NCBI RefSeq assembly: GCF_006335005.1 | Contig: NZ_VDMP01000025.1 | Coordinates: forward strand, 450,187-514,186 | From: Nocardioides albidus | GTDB lineage: Bacteria; Actinomycetota; Actinomycetes; Propionibacteriales; Nocardioidaceae | DNA length: 64,000 nucleotides | Direction: 5' to 3' | Shown: positions 9,495 to 20,139 of the stretch, in pieces | How the letters are laid out: every line of letters begins with the position of its first letter | Numbering within the stretch: the first letter of the stretch is position 1 | The notes under the pieces: generated by a model | Told to the model about the DNA's origin: nothing | The model's input: only the letters and a program-made list of their open reading frames with translations | Databases searched by the model: none | Translations under genes and position numbers: made by a program

Positions 9495-9864
9495 TCCGCA
9501 GGGCCACCCGGTTCGGGTTCGGGCGCGGGGTGCGGTAGCGGGCGGCGTACCGCTCGCATGCGCGCTCGACCGACTCCGCGTCGGAGCACACCTCGGCGGT
9601 GCCGATGATCGTCGACCAGCGGGCGCCGTCGACCTGGCTGACCGCGAGCCGGCCGTCGCGGCGCAGGTTGGCGACCTTCTGCGAGCCGCCGTCGGTGATC
9701 ACCCACGCGCACCGCTGGTCGGGGTCGAGGACCGCGCCGACCGCGACCGCGTGGGGAGCCCCGTGCTGGTCCAGGGTGCTGAGGGTGCAGAGGTGACGCT
9801 CGGTCCAGAACTCGGCGAGCGCCGGAGGCAGCTGCGTCCACACGACGGGGGACCAGACGGGCAT
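9445..9864 (-). CDS. PPOX-class (probably F420- or FMN-binding) split-barrel protein
   Basis: A 139-residue protein of the pyridoxamine-5'-phosphate-oxidase-like split barrel fold. The pattern FWTERHLCTLSTLDQHGAPH at the start, then VITDGGSQKVANLRRDGR, is characteristic of the PPOX class F420-dependent group. These enzymes bind flavin or deazaflavin and reduce small molecules; the substrate here is unknown. The ATG at 9864 has AGGAG five bases upstream, so it is preferred over the ATG at 9891, which lies within the acs terminator hairpin. The 3' end overlaps the convergent membrane-protein gene by 50 bases. Confidence 0.8.
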   Translation of the reverse strand: MPVWSPVVWTQLPPALAEFWTERHLCTLSTLDQHGAPHAVAVGAVLDPDQRCAWVITDGGSQKVANLRRDGRLAVSQVDGARWSTIIGTAEVCSDAESVERACERYAARYRTPRPNPNRVALRITVERFLGSSQVLPRG

Positions 9865-9884
9865 GAGGGCTCCTCGGCTCGGGG

Positions 9885-9928
9885 ACGTCATACGTTCCGT
9901 GGGCTTGGGCCCACGGAACGTATGACGT
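9885..9928. terminator. Long-stem hairpin downstream of acs
   Basis: Two perfect 20-bp arms (9885-9904 and 9909-9928) around a 4-base loop, 34 bases after the acs stop and just before the PPOX gene. No T-run follows. Its place between two co-directed genes suits an acs terminator. Confidence 0.7.
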
Positions 9929-9961
9929 TAGCCAACCCGAGGGGCCGGGCCCGGCCCGGAC

Positions 9962-11962
<2,001 letters not shown>

Positions 11963-12059
11963 GGTTCTCTCCTGAATCGAGTGGGGTGCCACAGGTCACA
12001 TTAGGGCCCAGGTGAAGTGTGCTCACCAGGGGTTGCAGGGAGGTTGCCTCGGGCCCGGT

Positions 12060-12143
12060 CATGTAACTCGGTGTTCGTGCATCTACCACGGTGTCGTGAC
12101 GCGTCAGGACCCCGTGGTAGATGCCGTAACACCGAGTTACATG
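12060..12143. terminator. Long-stem hairpin between actP and acs
   Basis: Arms of 32 bp at 12060-12091 and 12112-12143 match at 29 positions, with a 20-base loop. It begins 11 bases after the actP stop, so it probably ends the permease transcript. No T-run is present. Confidence 0.7.
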
Positions 12144-12154
12144 CCCGGTGCGGC

Positions 12155-13759
12155 TCAGTGCTGGACGGCCTGCTCCGCGCCGGCTCCGGTGAGGGCGCGG
12201 ACCTCGAGCTCGGTGAACCGCTCGACGGAGGCGGGCTCGTGCGAGGTCACCGTGCCGAGCCAGCCGAAGAAGAAGCCCAGCGGGATCGAGATGATCCCGG
12301 GGTTGCTCAGCGGGAACCACGCCCAGTCGGCGCCGGTGACCAGGGCGGTCTCCGAGCCGGAGACGACCGGCGAGAAGAACACCAGGCCGACCGAGGACAG
12401 CAGGCCGCCGTAGATGCCCCAAGTGGCGCCACGGGTGTTGAAGCGCCGCCAGAACATGTTGTAGACGATCGCCGGCAGGTTGGCCGAGGCCGCCACCGCG
12501 AACGCGAGCGCGACGAGGAAGGCGATGTTGAGCTTCTGTGCCGGGATCGCCAGGGCGATCGAGATGACGCCGATGGCCGCCGCGGCGATCCGGGTCACCT
12601 TGATCTCGTCCGTCTCGCTCGCCGTGCCGCCCTTGACGACGCTGTTGTAGATGTCGTGCGCGACCGAGGTCGACGACGTCAGCGTCAGGCCGGCCACCAC
12701 CGCGAGGATCGTCGCGAAGGCCACCGCCGCGATGAAGGCCAGCAGGATCGCGCCTCCCGTCGAGCCGGCGCCGCCGCCGACCTCCTCCGCGAGGAGCGGC
12801 GAGGCCAGGTTGCCGCCGGACGCGGCCACGTCGGCCGCCTTGTCGCCCTTGAGCATCGCGGCCGCACCGAAGCCGAGCACCAGCGTGAACAGGTAGAACA
12901 CGCCGATCAGACCGATCGCCCACAGCACCGACTTGCGCGCGTCACGCGCGGTGGGGACGGTGTAGAAGCGGATCAGGATGTGCGGGAGACCGGCGGTGCC
13001 GAGCACGAGGGCCAGGCCGAGGCTGAGGAAGTCGATCTTGCTCGTGGTGCTGACGCCGTACTTCAGGCCCGGCTCGAGGAACGCCTGGCCCTTGCCGGTG
13101 TTGGACGCGGCGGTTCCGAGCAGCTCGGACAGGTTGAAGTGGAAGTGCGCGAGCACCAGGACCACGATCAGCGCCGAGCCCACCATCAGCAGGATCGCCT
13201 TGACGATCTGCACCCAGGTGGTGCCCTTCATGCCGCCGATGGTGACGTAGAAGATCATCAGGGCGCCGACGCCGATGATGGTGAGGTTCTTCAGCGCCTG
13301 GCTGTCCGCGCCGAGCAGGAGCGCGACGAGCGCGCCCGCGCCGACCATCTGCGCCAGCAGGTAGAAGATCGACACCACGACCGTCGAGGTGGCCGCGGCC
13401 ATCCGGACCGGCCGCTGCTTCATCCGATAGGCCAGCTGGTCGGCCATCGTGTAGCGGCCCGAGTTGCGCAGCATCTCCGCGACGAGCAGCAGCGCCACCA
13501 GCCAGGCGACGAGGAAGCCGATCGAGTAGAGGAAGCCGTCGTACCCGGACAGCGCGATGGCGCCGGAGATGCCGAGGAAGGAGGCGGCCGACATGTAGTC
13601 GCCGCCGATGGCGAAGCCGTTCTGGATGCCGGAGAAGCTGCGCCCGCCGGCGTAGAAGTCCGCCGCGCCGGAGGTCTGCCGGCTCGCCCAGATGGTGATG
13701 CCGAGGGTGAGGGCGACGACCGCGAGGAACAGCAGGGTCGTGAGCAGTTGGTGGTCCAT
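12155..13759 (-). CDS. actP: Cation/acetate symporter (ActP-like, SSS family)
   Basis: Sodium- or proton-coupled uptake of acetate or similar short carboxylates. The 534-residue protein has about thirteen membrane segments. SSS landmarks include FYAGGRSFSGIQNGFAIGGD near the start, the GYxMSAASFLG region with DYMSAASFLG, and LGTAGLPHILIRFY, which is typical of ActP and MctC. The ATG overlaps the last base of the DUF485 stop (TGATG), so the two are coupled. The following acs gene completes an acetate uptake and activation set. A second, divergent symporter of the same type lies at 36942-38441. Confidence 0.88.
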   Translation of the reverse strand: MDHQLLTTLLFLAVVALTLGITIWASRQTSGAADFYAGGRSFSGIQNGFAIGGDYMSAASFLGISGAIALSGYDGFLYSIGFLVAWLVALLLVAEMLRNSGRYTMADQLAYRMKQRPVRMAAATSTVVVSIFYLLAQMVGAGALVALLLGADSQALKNLTIIGVGALMIFYVTIGGMKGTTWVQIVKAILLMVGSALIVVLVLAHFHFNLSELLGTAASNTGKGQAFLEPGLKYGVSTTSKIDFLSLGLALVLGTAGLPHILIRFYTVPTARDARKSVLWAIGLIGVFYLFTLVLGFGAAAMLKGDKAADVAASGGNLASPLLAEEVGGGAGSTGGAILLAFIAAVAFATILAVVAGLTLTSSTSVAHDIYNSVVKGGTASETDEIKVTRIAAAAIGVISIALAIPAQKLNIAFLVALAFAVAASANLPAIVYNMFWRRFNTRGATWGIYGGLLSSVGLVFFSPVVSGSETALVTGADWAWFPLSNPGIISIPLGFFFGWLGTVTSHEPASVERFTELEVRALTGAGAEQAVQH

Positions 13760-14148
13760 CAGTGGTTGCCCCTTCCGCGGGAGGACTTGCCCTCGAGGGC
13801 GATGAAGCGCTCGTCGAGCTCGCGGGCGAGCGGGTCGAGTCGCTTGGTCGAGTAGTTGCTGTAGAGCCAGGCGATGAGGAAGGTCGTGGCGAACTGCAGC
13901 AGACCGAACACCAGCGCCACGTTGATGTGGTCGCCGATCACCTTGGTGCTCATGAACCCGCCGGCCCAGTTGGAGAGGACGACGTAGAGCAGGTACCACG
14001 CCAGGAAGGCGATGGTCGCGGGGAACACGAAGCCGCGATAGCGCCGCTTCAGCTCGGCGAACTCCGGCGACGCGTGGAGCTCGTCGTAGACGGGATCATG
14101 GCGATCCGCCGACTGATGCGGGTCGCGGGACGAGAACTCGGTGGTCAC
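13759..14148 (-). CDS. DUF485 membrane protein, partner of ActP
   Basis: A 129-residue protein with two membrane segments (about 42-62 and 77-98) and a charged C-terminal helix, as in YjcH of the acetate permease operon of E. coli. The family is almost always beside an SSS-type acetate or pyruvate carrier and is thought to be an accessory subunit. GGAGGAACC stands directly before the GTG start. It is the first gene of the acetate uptake unit. Confidence 0.85.
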   Translation of the reverse strand: MTTEFSSRDPHQSADRHDPVYDELHASPEFAELKRRYRGFVFPATIAFLAWYLLYVVLSNWAGGFMSTKVIGDHINVALVFGLLQFATTFLIAWLYSNYSTKRLDPLARELDERFIALEGKSSRGRGNH

Positions 14149-14297
14149 GGTTCCTCCTCGGGTGGATGCATGTGACCGCTGTCACGGACCTCACCGACGC
14201 TAGGAGTGCGGGCGGTCGTGCGGGGAGGGGTCCGGTCCGGCTGCGCGCCGAGTGGGTCCGCCTTGTCGACCAGCGGTCGGTACGGCGCGACGAACGG

Positions 14298-14966
14298 TCA
14301 CCGGCTCCCGCGGGCGGCGTGACCGGAGGGGCGCAGGCACAGCACGACACCGCGGTCCGGTACGACGGACCGGTCGTGCTCGGTCAGGCCGGCCCTCCGC
14401 GCGTCGTCGCGGAGCAGGTCGGCCTGGCCGGGCGTGCCGACCTGGAGCAGCAGCGCGCCGCCGGGCAGGAGGTGCGCGGCCGCGACGTCGATGCAGGCGC
14501 GGGCCAGGTCGAGCCCGGCCGGGCCGCCGTCGATCGCGGAGGCCGGGTCCTCGGGGAACCTGCCGATCTCGTCGTGCGGCACCCAGGGCGGGTCGGCGAT
14601 CACCAGCGGGAACAGCTCGCCCGGCTCCAGCGCCTCCTGGAGGCGTCCGTGGCGGACCTCGACCGGGATGCCGTTGCGCTCCGCGTTGACCCGCGTCCAG
14701 CGGCAGGCGTCCGGACTCGCGTCGACGGCCACGAGCGCGCGCCGGCTGCCGTGCACGGCGAGCAGGCCGATGTGCCCGGCGCCGCAGCACAGCTCGAGCA
14801 CCGGCCCGGCCGGCAGGTCGGGCAGGAGGTCGGCGGCCCGGTCGGACTGGGCGACGGTCCAGTCGCGGGGGCGCAGCACGCTGGCGTCGTACTCGATGGT
14901 GAGCGGGCCGAACGCGCAGGTCCGCACGGCCGGTGACGGAGCGGAGGGTGCGGGCGCCTGGGTCAT
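14298..14966 (-). CDS. Class I SAM-dependent methyltransferase, HemK/PrmC-like
   Basis: A 222-residue methyltransferase. The SAM-binding motif I VLELCCGAGHIGL begins near residue 57, the acidic end of strand 2 is LVAVDAS, and the catalytic-loop motif is ADPPWVPHDEIG, a DPPW variant of the NPPY found in enzymes that methylate amide or exocyclic amino nitrogens. PrmC itself is longer and carries an N-terminal helical domain, so this is a short relative with unknown substrate. The 131 bases between its stop and the DUF485 start hold no recognisable signal beyond the likely promoter of the acetate unit. Confidence 0.75.
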   Translation of the reverse strand: MTQAPAPSAPSPAVRTCAFGPLTIEYDASVLRPRDWTVAQSDRAADLLPDLPAGPVLELCCGAGHIGLLAVHGSRRALVAVDASPDACRWTRVNAERNGIPVEVRHGRLQEALEPGELFPLVIADPPWVPHDEIGRFPEDPASAIDGGPAGLDLARACIDVAAAHLLPGGALLLQVGTPGQADLLRDDARRAGLTEHDRSVVPDRGVVLCLRPSGHAARGSR

Positions 14967-15051
14967 GGACTCCGCTACCCGCGGCCCCGGGGCTCAACGG
15001 AATGTGACGTGCGGCACGGCGGGCGGGGATGCGACGGAGCGGCCGATCTGC

Positions 15052-15070
15052 TTAGGTAAGGCTTACCTGA
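15052..15070. promoter_or_regulatory. Iron box (IdeR/DmdR1-type operator)
   Basis: TTAGGTAAGGCTTACCTGA matches the actinobacterial iron-box consensus TTAGGTTAGGCTAACCTAA at 16 of 19 positions and is nearly palindromic. It ends 22 bases before the desA start. Iron-bound IdeR/DmdR1 binding here would repress the siderophore operon when iron is plentiful. No other iron box was seen in the window. Confidence 0.88.
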
Positions 15071-15092
15071 TCTCGGACGAGGAGAGCCTGCC

Positions 15093-16754
15093 GTGCCCCA
15101 GCTCCCGCTGCACCACCTGTTCCACCCCGACCACGCCGACCACTACGCCGCCACCCTCGGCAAGGGACTCGACCACCTGCTGCGTCGGCTCAAGGGGGTG
15201 ACCGGCCCGGCCACGGGCGCCACGCCCGAGACCGCCGCCCGGCGGGTCGCGGAGGTCGACCTCGAGCGCCCGCTCGCCGACGCGACGCAGGTCCTCGACG
15301 AGATGTCGCGGCTGTGGCTCGACGACGCCGTGTGGTTCCACGAGCCGACCTACGCCGCCCACCTCAACTGCCCCGTCGTCGTGCCCGCGCTGCTCGCGGA
15401 GCTCTTCGTCGCCTCGGTCAACAGCTCCCTCGACACCTTCGACCAGAGCGTCGGCGGCACCTTCATCGAGCGCCGCCTCATCGCGTGGACCGCCGAGCGG
15501 ATCGGGTTCGGCGACGAGGCGGACGGCGTGTTCACCAGCGGCGGCAGCCAGTCCAACCTGCAGGGCCTGCTGCTCGCGCGCGGCCGGCTCGAGCGGGTTC
15601 CCGCCCAGCGGCTGCGGATCCTGGCCTCGGCCGAGAGCCACTTCTCGGTGCAGAAGTCCGCCCGCCTGCTGGGGCTGGGCGAGGAGTCGGTGGTCAGCGT
15701 GCCGACCGACGAGCGGCACCGACTCGACCCGGCCGCCCTCGAGCGCTCGCTCGCTGCCTGCGTCGACCTCGGGCTGCGGCCGATGGCGATCGTCGCGACG
15801 GCGGGGACGACGGACTTCGGTGCGATCGACCCGCTCGAGCAGGTCGCCGACCTCGCGGTGGCCTACGACGCCTGGCTCCACGTCGACGCGGCGTACGGCG
15901 GCGGCCTGCTGGTCTCCCCGACCCGCCGCGACCGGCTGCGCGGCATCGAGCGCGCCGACTCGGTGACCATCGACTTCCACAAGACCTTCTTCCAGCCGGT
16001 CTCCTCGAGCGCGATCGTGGTGCGCGACCGCGCCACCCTGCGCCCGGCCACCTGGCACGCCGACTACCTCAACCCGCGCGAGGCCACCAACCCCAACCAG
16101 GTCGACAAGAGCCTGCAGACCACCCGCCGCTTCGACGCGCTCAAGCTGTGGGTGACCCTGCGGACCATGGGGCCCGAGCTCGTCGGGCGGTACGTCGACG
16201 CGGTCGTCGACCTCGCGGGCGCGGCGTACGCCGCCCGGTGCGACGCCCCGGACCTCGCGTTCGCCGCCGTCCCCGAGCTGAGCACCCTCGTCCTGCGCTA
16301 CGTCCCGCCCGGCCCGCCGCTCGCGGAGAGGGACAGCGCCGCGCTCAACAACGCGATCCGCGAGGACCTCTACGCGTCCGGTCGGGCGATGGTCGCGGCC
16401 ACGAAGGTCGACGGCGTCCAGCACCTCAAGCTCACCCTGCTCAACCCGATGGCGACGGTCGAGGACATCACGGGGGTCCTCGACCTCGTCCGGGAGGCGG
16501 GGGCCCGGCTCGCGCCGGCGGGCTCGACGGCGCTGGAGGTGGCGCGGGGAGCGACGAGATCCTGGACTTCGTCGGCATCGGGTTGGGCCCCTTCAACCTC
16601 GGCCTGGCGTGCCTCACCGACCCGCTCAGCCGTCCGGACGACCACGACGGCATCTCCGGTGTGTTCTTGGAGGCCCGCGACCGCTTCGGCTGGCATCCCG
16701 GCATGCTGCTCGACGACGCGACCCTCCAGGTGCCCTTCCTCGCCGACCTCGTGA
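15093..16754 (+). CDS. desA: Lysine decarboxylase of desferrioxamine-type siderophore synthesis (DesA), stop codon apparently lost
   Basis: PLP-dependent group II decarboxylase that makes cadaverine from lysine. Seen are the pocket HVDAAYGGG and the cofactor Lys in SVTIDFHKTFFQP. GTG start with AGGAGAG upstream and an iron box before it. Homology ends near residue 485 (about position 16550), where desB begins in the -1 frame, yet this frame runs on to a TGA at 16752-16754, adding about 65 residues that are only the shifted reading of desB. GAGA at 16556-16559 would be GTGA with one changed base, which would give both a desA stop and a desB start. So the real protein is probably about 488 residues, or the junction holds an error, mutation or recoding site. 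Confidence 0.88.
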   Translation: MPQLPLHHLFHPDHADHYAATLGKGLDHLLRRLKGVTGPATGATPETAARRVAEVDLERPLADATQVLDEMSRLWLDDAVWFHEPTYAAHLNCPVVVPALLAELFVASVNSSLDTFDQSVGGTFIERRLIAWTAERIGFGDEADGVFTSGGSQSNLQGLLLARGRLERVPAQRLRILASAESHFSVQKSARLLGLGEESVVSVPTDERHRLDPAALERSLAACVDLGLRPMAIVATAGTTDFGAIDPLEQVADLAVAYDAWLHVDAAYGGGLLVSPTRRDRLRGIERADSVTIDFHKTFFQPVSSSAIVVRDRATLRPATWHADYLNPREATNPNQVDKSLQTTRRFDALKLWVTLRTMGPELVGRYVDAVVDLAGAAYAARCDAPDLAFAAVPELSTLVLRYVPPGPPLAERDSAALNNAIREDLYASGRAMVAATKVDGVQHLKLTLLNPMATVEDITGVLDLVREAGARLAPAGSTALEVARGATRSWTSSASGWAPSTSAWRASPTRSAVRTTTTASPVCSWRPATASAGIPACCSTTRPSRCPSSPTS

Positions 16755-17860
16755 CCATGGCCGACCCGACGTCGCGCTGGTCGTTCCTCAGCTATCTCAA
16801 GCAGAGTGGGCATCTCTACCCGTTCTACATCCGCGAGAGCTTCTACCCGCTGCGCAAGGAGTACGACGACTACTGCCGCTGGGCCGCCGAGCGCCTGCCG
16901 TCGGTGCGCTTCGGGCAGCGGGTCACCGGCGTCGAGCACGACGGGACGGCGTACGTCGTGCGTACGGACGGCGATGCGTCGTACCGCACCCGCCGCCTGG
17001 TGCTCGGGATCGGCACGTCGCCGAGGATCCCCGATCCCCTCCGGCCCGTGGTCGATCGCGGCACCGCCGTGACCCACTCGGCCGACTACCTCGCCCGCAA
17101 GGCGGAGCTCCAGCGACAGGAGCGGATCACGATCGTCGGCAGCGGCCAGAGCGCGGCGGAGATCTATCACGACCTGCTCTCGGAGGCGCCCGCGCACGGC
17201 TACGAGCTGGTGTGGCTGACACGCAGTCCGCGCTTCTTCCCCATGGAGTACACCAAGCTCACCCTCGAGATGACCTCGCCGGAGTACGGCGACTACCACC
17301 GCGCCCTGCCGATCGACACCCGCGACCGGTTGGCGCGCGAGCAGCGCCATCTCTTCAAGGGGATCAGCGGCGACCTCGTCGACGCGATCTTCGACCTGCA
17401 CTACCAGCAGCGGGTGACCGGGGACGGGCCGCGCACGACGCTGCTGACCAACACCGAGGTCCGCGCCGCACGTCCGGTGGCCGGCGGCAGCGAGCTCGAC
17501 CTGCTCCACGTCGAGACCGGCGAGCCCTTCTCCCTCGCCACCGGGGGCCTGGTGCTCGCCACGGGCTATGCGCCCACCCCGCCCGCGTTCCTCGACGGCG
17601 TCCGCGACCGGATCCGGTACGACGCCCGCGGCCGCTACGACGTCGCCGCCGACTACTCCGTCGACGTCCACGGCGGCGAGATCTTCGTGCAGAACGCCGA
17701 GGAGCACACGCACTCGCTGCTCGCCCCCGACCTGGGCATGGGGCCCTACCGCAACTCGGTCATCGTCGCCGCGATGCTCGGCCGCGAGGTGTACCCGATC
17801 GAGAAGCGGATCGCCGTGCAGACCTTCGGCGTCCCCGACCACCTGAAGCGAGCCATCTGA
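16556..17860 (+). CDS. desB: Cadaverine/lysine N-hydroxylase (DesB, SidA/IucD family), normal start codon missing
   Basis: FAD- and NADPH-dependent N-hydroxylase that turns cadaverine into N-hydroxycadaverine. The FAD motif is VGIGLGPFNLGLA at the very start, the NADPH motif is IVGSGQSAAE, and ATGYAP lies near the end. The frame is open well upstream, but no ATG, GTG or TTG occurs between the end of desA homology and the FAD motif; the first TTG lies inside the motif itself. I place the start at 16556, where GAGA would be GTGA in the usual coupled arrangement. ATC at 16559 or CTG at 16562, after GGGGAG, are non-standard options. The stop overlaps the next ATG by one base. Confidence 0.85.
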   Translation, partial: EILDFVGIGLGPFNLGLACLTDPLSRPDDHDGISGVFLEARDRFGWHPGMLLDDATLQVPFLADLVTMADPTSRWSFLSYLKQSGHLYPFYIRESFYPLRKEYDDYCRWAAERLPSVRFGQRVTGVEHDGTAYVVRTDGDASYRTRRLVLGIGTSPRIPDPLRPVVDRGTAVTHSADYLARKAELQRQERITIVGSGQSAAEIYHDLLSEAPAHGYELVWLTRSPRFFPMEYTKLTLEMTSPEYGDYHRALPIDTRDRLAREQRHLFKGISGDLVDAIFDLHYQQRVTGDGPRTTLLTNTEVRAARPVAGGSELDLLHVETGEPFSLATGGLVLATGYAPTPPAFLDGVRDRIRYDARGRYDVAADYSVDVHGGEIFVQNAEEHTHSLLAPDLGMGPYRNSVIVAAMLGREVYPIEKRIAVQTFGVPDHLKRAI

Positions 17861-20139
17861 TGGACATCACGATCGAGCCCCTCGACGTCGAGCGCGACCT
17901 CGACCTGCTGCACGCCTGGGTCACCCACCCGCGCTCGGTGTACTGGATGATGCAGGACGCCACGCGCGACGACGTGCGCGAGGAGTACGCCGGCATCGTC
18001 GCGAACCCGCACCACGACGCCTGGCTGGGCCGGGTCGACGGCGCCCCGCGGTTCCTCGCCGAGACCTACGATCCGGCGCACTCGCCGCTGGCCGGCCTGC
18101 CGGAGCTGGGCGAGGGCGACCTCGGGATGCACGTCCTCGTCGCCCCGCCCGCCGGCCCGTCGGTGCGCGGCCTCACGACAGCGGTCTTCGACGCCGTGAT
18201 GGCGCATTGCTTCGCCGACCCGTCCGTGCGGCGCGTCGTCGTCGAGCCGGACGCCCGCAACGAGCCGATCCGCGCCAAGAACGTGGCTGCTGGATTCGTC
18301 GAGCTGCGCGAGATCCCCCTGCCGGGCAAGACCGCGATGCTGTCGGTCTGCACCCGTGCGGCGTTCGAGGCCGCACGCTCGGCCGAGCACCTCACGCCCG
18401 CGCTGATGGACCGCGCCCAGCGGCACCTGGTGGCCAAGGCGCTGGGGGAGTTCGCGCACGAGCGGCTGATCACGCCGGCCCCGGACGGGGAGGGATTCCG
18501 GGTGGTGGCCGGGTCCTCGGCGTACTCGTTCGCGGCGCGCCGCCACCCGCTCGACCACTGGGTCGTCGACCCCGCCTCCATCGAACGGCTGCGGGCGGGC
18601 GTGCCCGCGGACCCCGACGCGCAGGAGCTGATCGCGGAGCTGGCGCCCACGCTGGGGATCCCCGACCAGCTGCTGCCGACCTACCTCGAGGAGATCGCCT
18701 CCACGCTGGCCGCCGGTGCCTGGAAGCTGCGCCACCGGCGGGTCCCCGCCGCCGACCTCGTCGGCGCGGGCTACCAGGAGATCGAGTCCGCGATGACCGA
18801 GGGGCACCCGGCGTTCGTCGCCAACAACGGCCGGATCGGGTTCAGCCTCGACGACTACCGGGCCTACGCGCCCGAGGCCGGACAGCCGGTGCGCCTGCAC
18901 TGGGTCGCCGCCCGCCGCTCGCTCACGCACCTCTCGCTCGCCCACGACACGACCGAGCACGAGCTGTACGACGGCGAGCTGGCGCCCGAGGTCCGCGACC
19001 GCTTCGACGGCCGGCTGCGCGCGCTCGGCGTCACGCCGCAGGACTACCTCTACCTGCCGGTGCATCCCTGGCAATGGCAGCACAAGCTCGCGGTCACCTT
19101 TGCACCCGACGTCGCCCGCCGCGACCTCGTCCACCTCGGCGCCGGCGACGACGACCACCGCCCCCAGCAGTCGATCCGCACCTTCTTCAACGCCGGCCGG
19201 CCCGAGCGGCACTACGTGAAGACCGCGCTCGCCATCCAGAACATGGGCTTCGTGCGCGGGCTCTCGCCGGCGTACATGGCCGCCACGCCTGCCATCAACG
19301 ACTGGGTCGCCTCCGTCGTCGAGTCCGACGACGAGCTGCGCGCGTGCGGGTTCGGGGTGCTCCGCGAGGTCGCGGCGATCGGCTACACGGGCGATGCCTT
19401 CCACCGCACGGCCGAGCCCTCGCCGTACCGCAAGATGATCGCCGCGCTGTGGCGGGAGAGCCCGGTCCCGCGCACCCCGGACGGCGAGCAGCTCACGACG
19501 ATGGCCGCGCTGCTGCACCGCGACGCGGACGGCGACTCCCTCGTCACCGCATGGATCAAGGAGTCGCCCGTCGACGCGGCGACGTGGGTGCGGGCCTACC
19601 TGCGGGCCTATCTGCGCCCGCTGGTGCACTGCCTGCACGCCTACGACCTGGCGTTCATGCCGCACGGGGAGAACCTGCTGCTCCGGCTGCGCGACCACGT
19701 CCCGGTCGGCGCGTTCATGAAGGACATCGGCGAGGAGGTCGCCGTGATGGCCCCTCCCGGTGGGGCGAGGCTGCCGCTGCCGGCCGAGGTCGAGCGGATC
19801 CGCGGCGACTTCCCCGACGACGTCAAGGCGCTCGCGATCCACACCGACGTCTTCGACGGAGTGCTGCGCTTCGTCGCCGCGATCCTCGACGACGACGGGA
19901 TGCTGCCCGCCGAGGGGTTCTGGGCGATCGCCCGGGAGACCATCGAGGAGCACGCCGCCGACCACCCCGAGCTCGCCGACGCGGCCGCGGCGTACGACCT
20001 GCTGCGGCCGGAGTTCCGGCACAGCTGCCTCAACCGGCTCCAGCTGCGCAACACCCTGCAGATGGTCGATCTCACCGACCAGGCCGAGTCGCTGATCTTC
20101 GCCGGCACGCTCGCCAACCCGCTCGCGGTGCAGTCGTGA
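17860..20139 (+). CDS. Fused acyltransferase-siderophore synthetase (DesC-DesD)
   Basis: A 759-residue bifunctional protein. Residues 1-175 form a GNAT acyltransferase of the siderophore type (VEPDARN motif near residue 127) that should acylate N-hydroxycadaverine. Residues about 180-759 form an IucA/IucC NRPS-independent synthetase: HPAFVANNGRIGFS, HPWQWQHKL, the ATP and substrate segment RTFFN followed by RHYVKTALAIQNMGF, and HGENLLLRLRD. In Streptomyces these are two genes, desC and desD. The synthetase would oligomerise and cyclise hydroxamate units into a desferrioxamine-like product. The ATG shares its A with the desB stop, and its own stop overlaps the next GTG. No transporter or receptor gene is present in the window. 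Confidence 0.9.
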   Translation: MDITIEPLDVERDLDLLHAWVTHPRSVYWMMQDATRDDVREEYAGIVANPHHDAWLGRVDGAPRFLAETYDPAHSPLAGLPELGEGDLGMHVLVAPPAGPSVRGLTTAVFDAVMAHCFADPSVRRVVVEPDARNEPIRAKNVAAGFVELREIPLPGKTAMLSVCTRAAFEAARSAEHLTPALMDRAQRHLVAKALGEFAHERLITPAPDGEGFRVVAGSSAYSFAARRHPLDHWVVDPASIERLRAGVPADPDAQELIAELAPTLGIPDQLLPTYLEEIASTLAAGAWKLRHRRVPAADLVGAGYQEIESAMTEGHPAFVANNGRIGFSLDDYRAYAPEAGQPVRLHWVAARRSLTHLSLAHDTTEHELYDGELAPEVRDRFDGRLRALGVTPQDYLYLPVHPWQWQHKLAVTFAPDVARRDLVHLGAGDDDHRPQQSIRTFFNAGRPERHYVKTALAIQNMGFVRGLSPAYMAATPAINDWVASVVESDDELRACGFGVLREVAAIGYTGDAFHRTAEPSPYRKMIAALWRESPVPRTPDGEQLTTMAALLHRDADGDSLVTAWIKESPVDAATWVRAYLRAYLRPLVHCLHAYDLAFMPHGENLLLRLRDHVPVGAFMKDIGEEVAVMAPPGGARLPLPAEVERIRGDFPDDVKALAIHTDVFDGVLRFVAAILDDDGMLPAEGFWAIARETIEEHAADHPELADAAAAYDLLRPEFRHSCLNRLQLRNTLQMVDLTDQAESLIFAGTLANPLAVQS

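Noticed and set aside
18207-20135. Large open frame running through desC-desD and continuous with the acylase frame
   Set aside because: Only the part after 20136 reads as a protein family; the earlier part is a shifted shadow of the desC-desD fusion.
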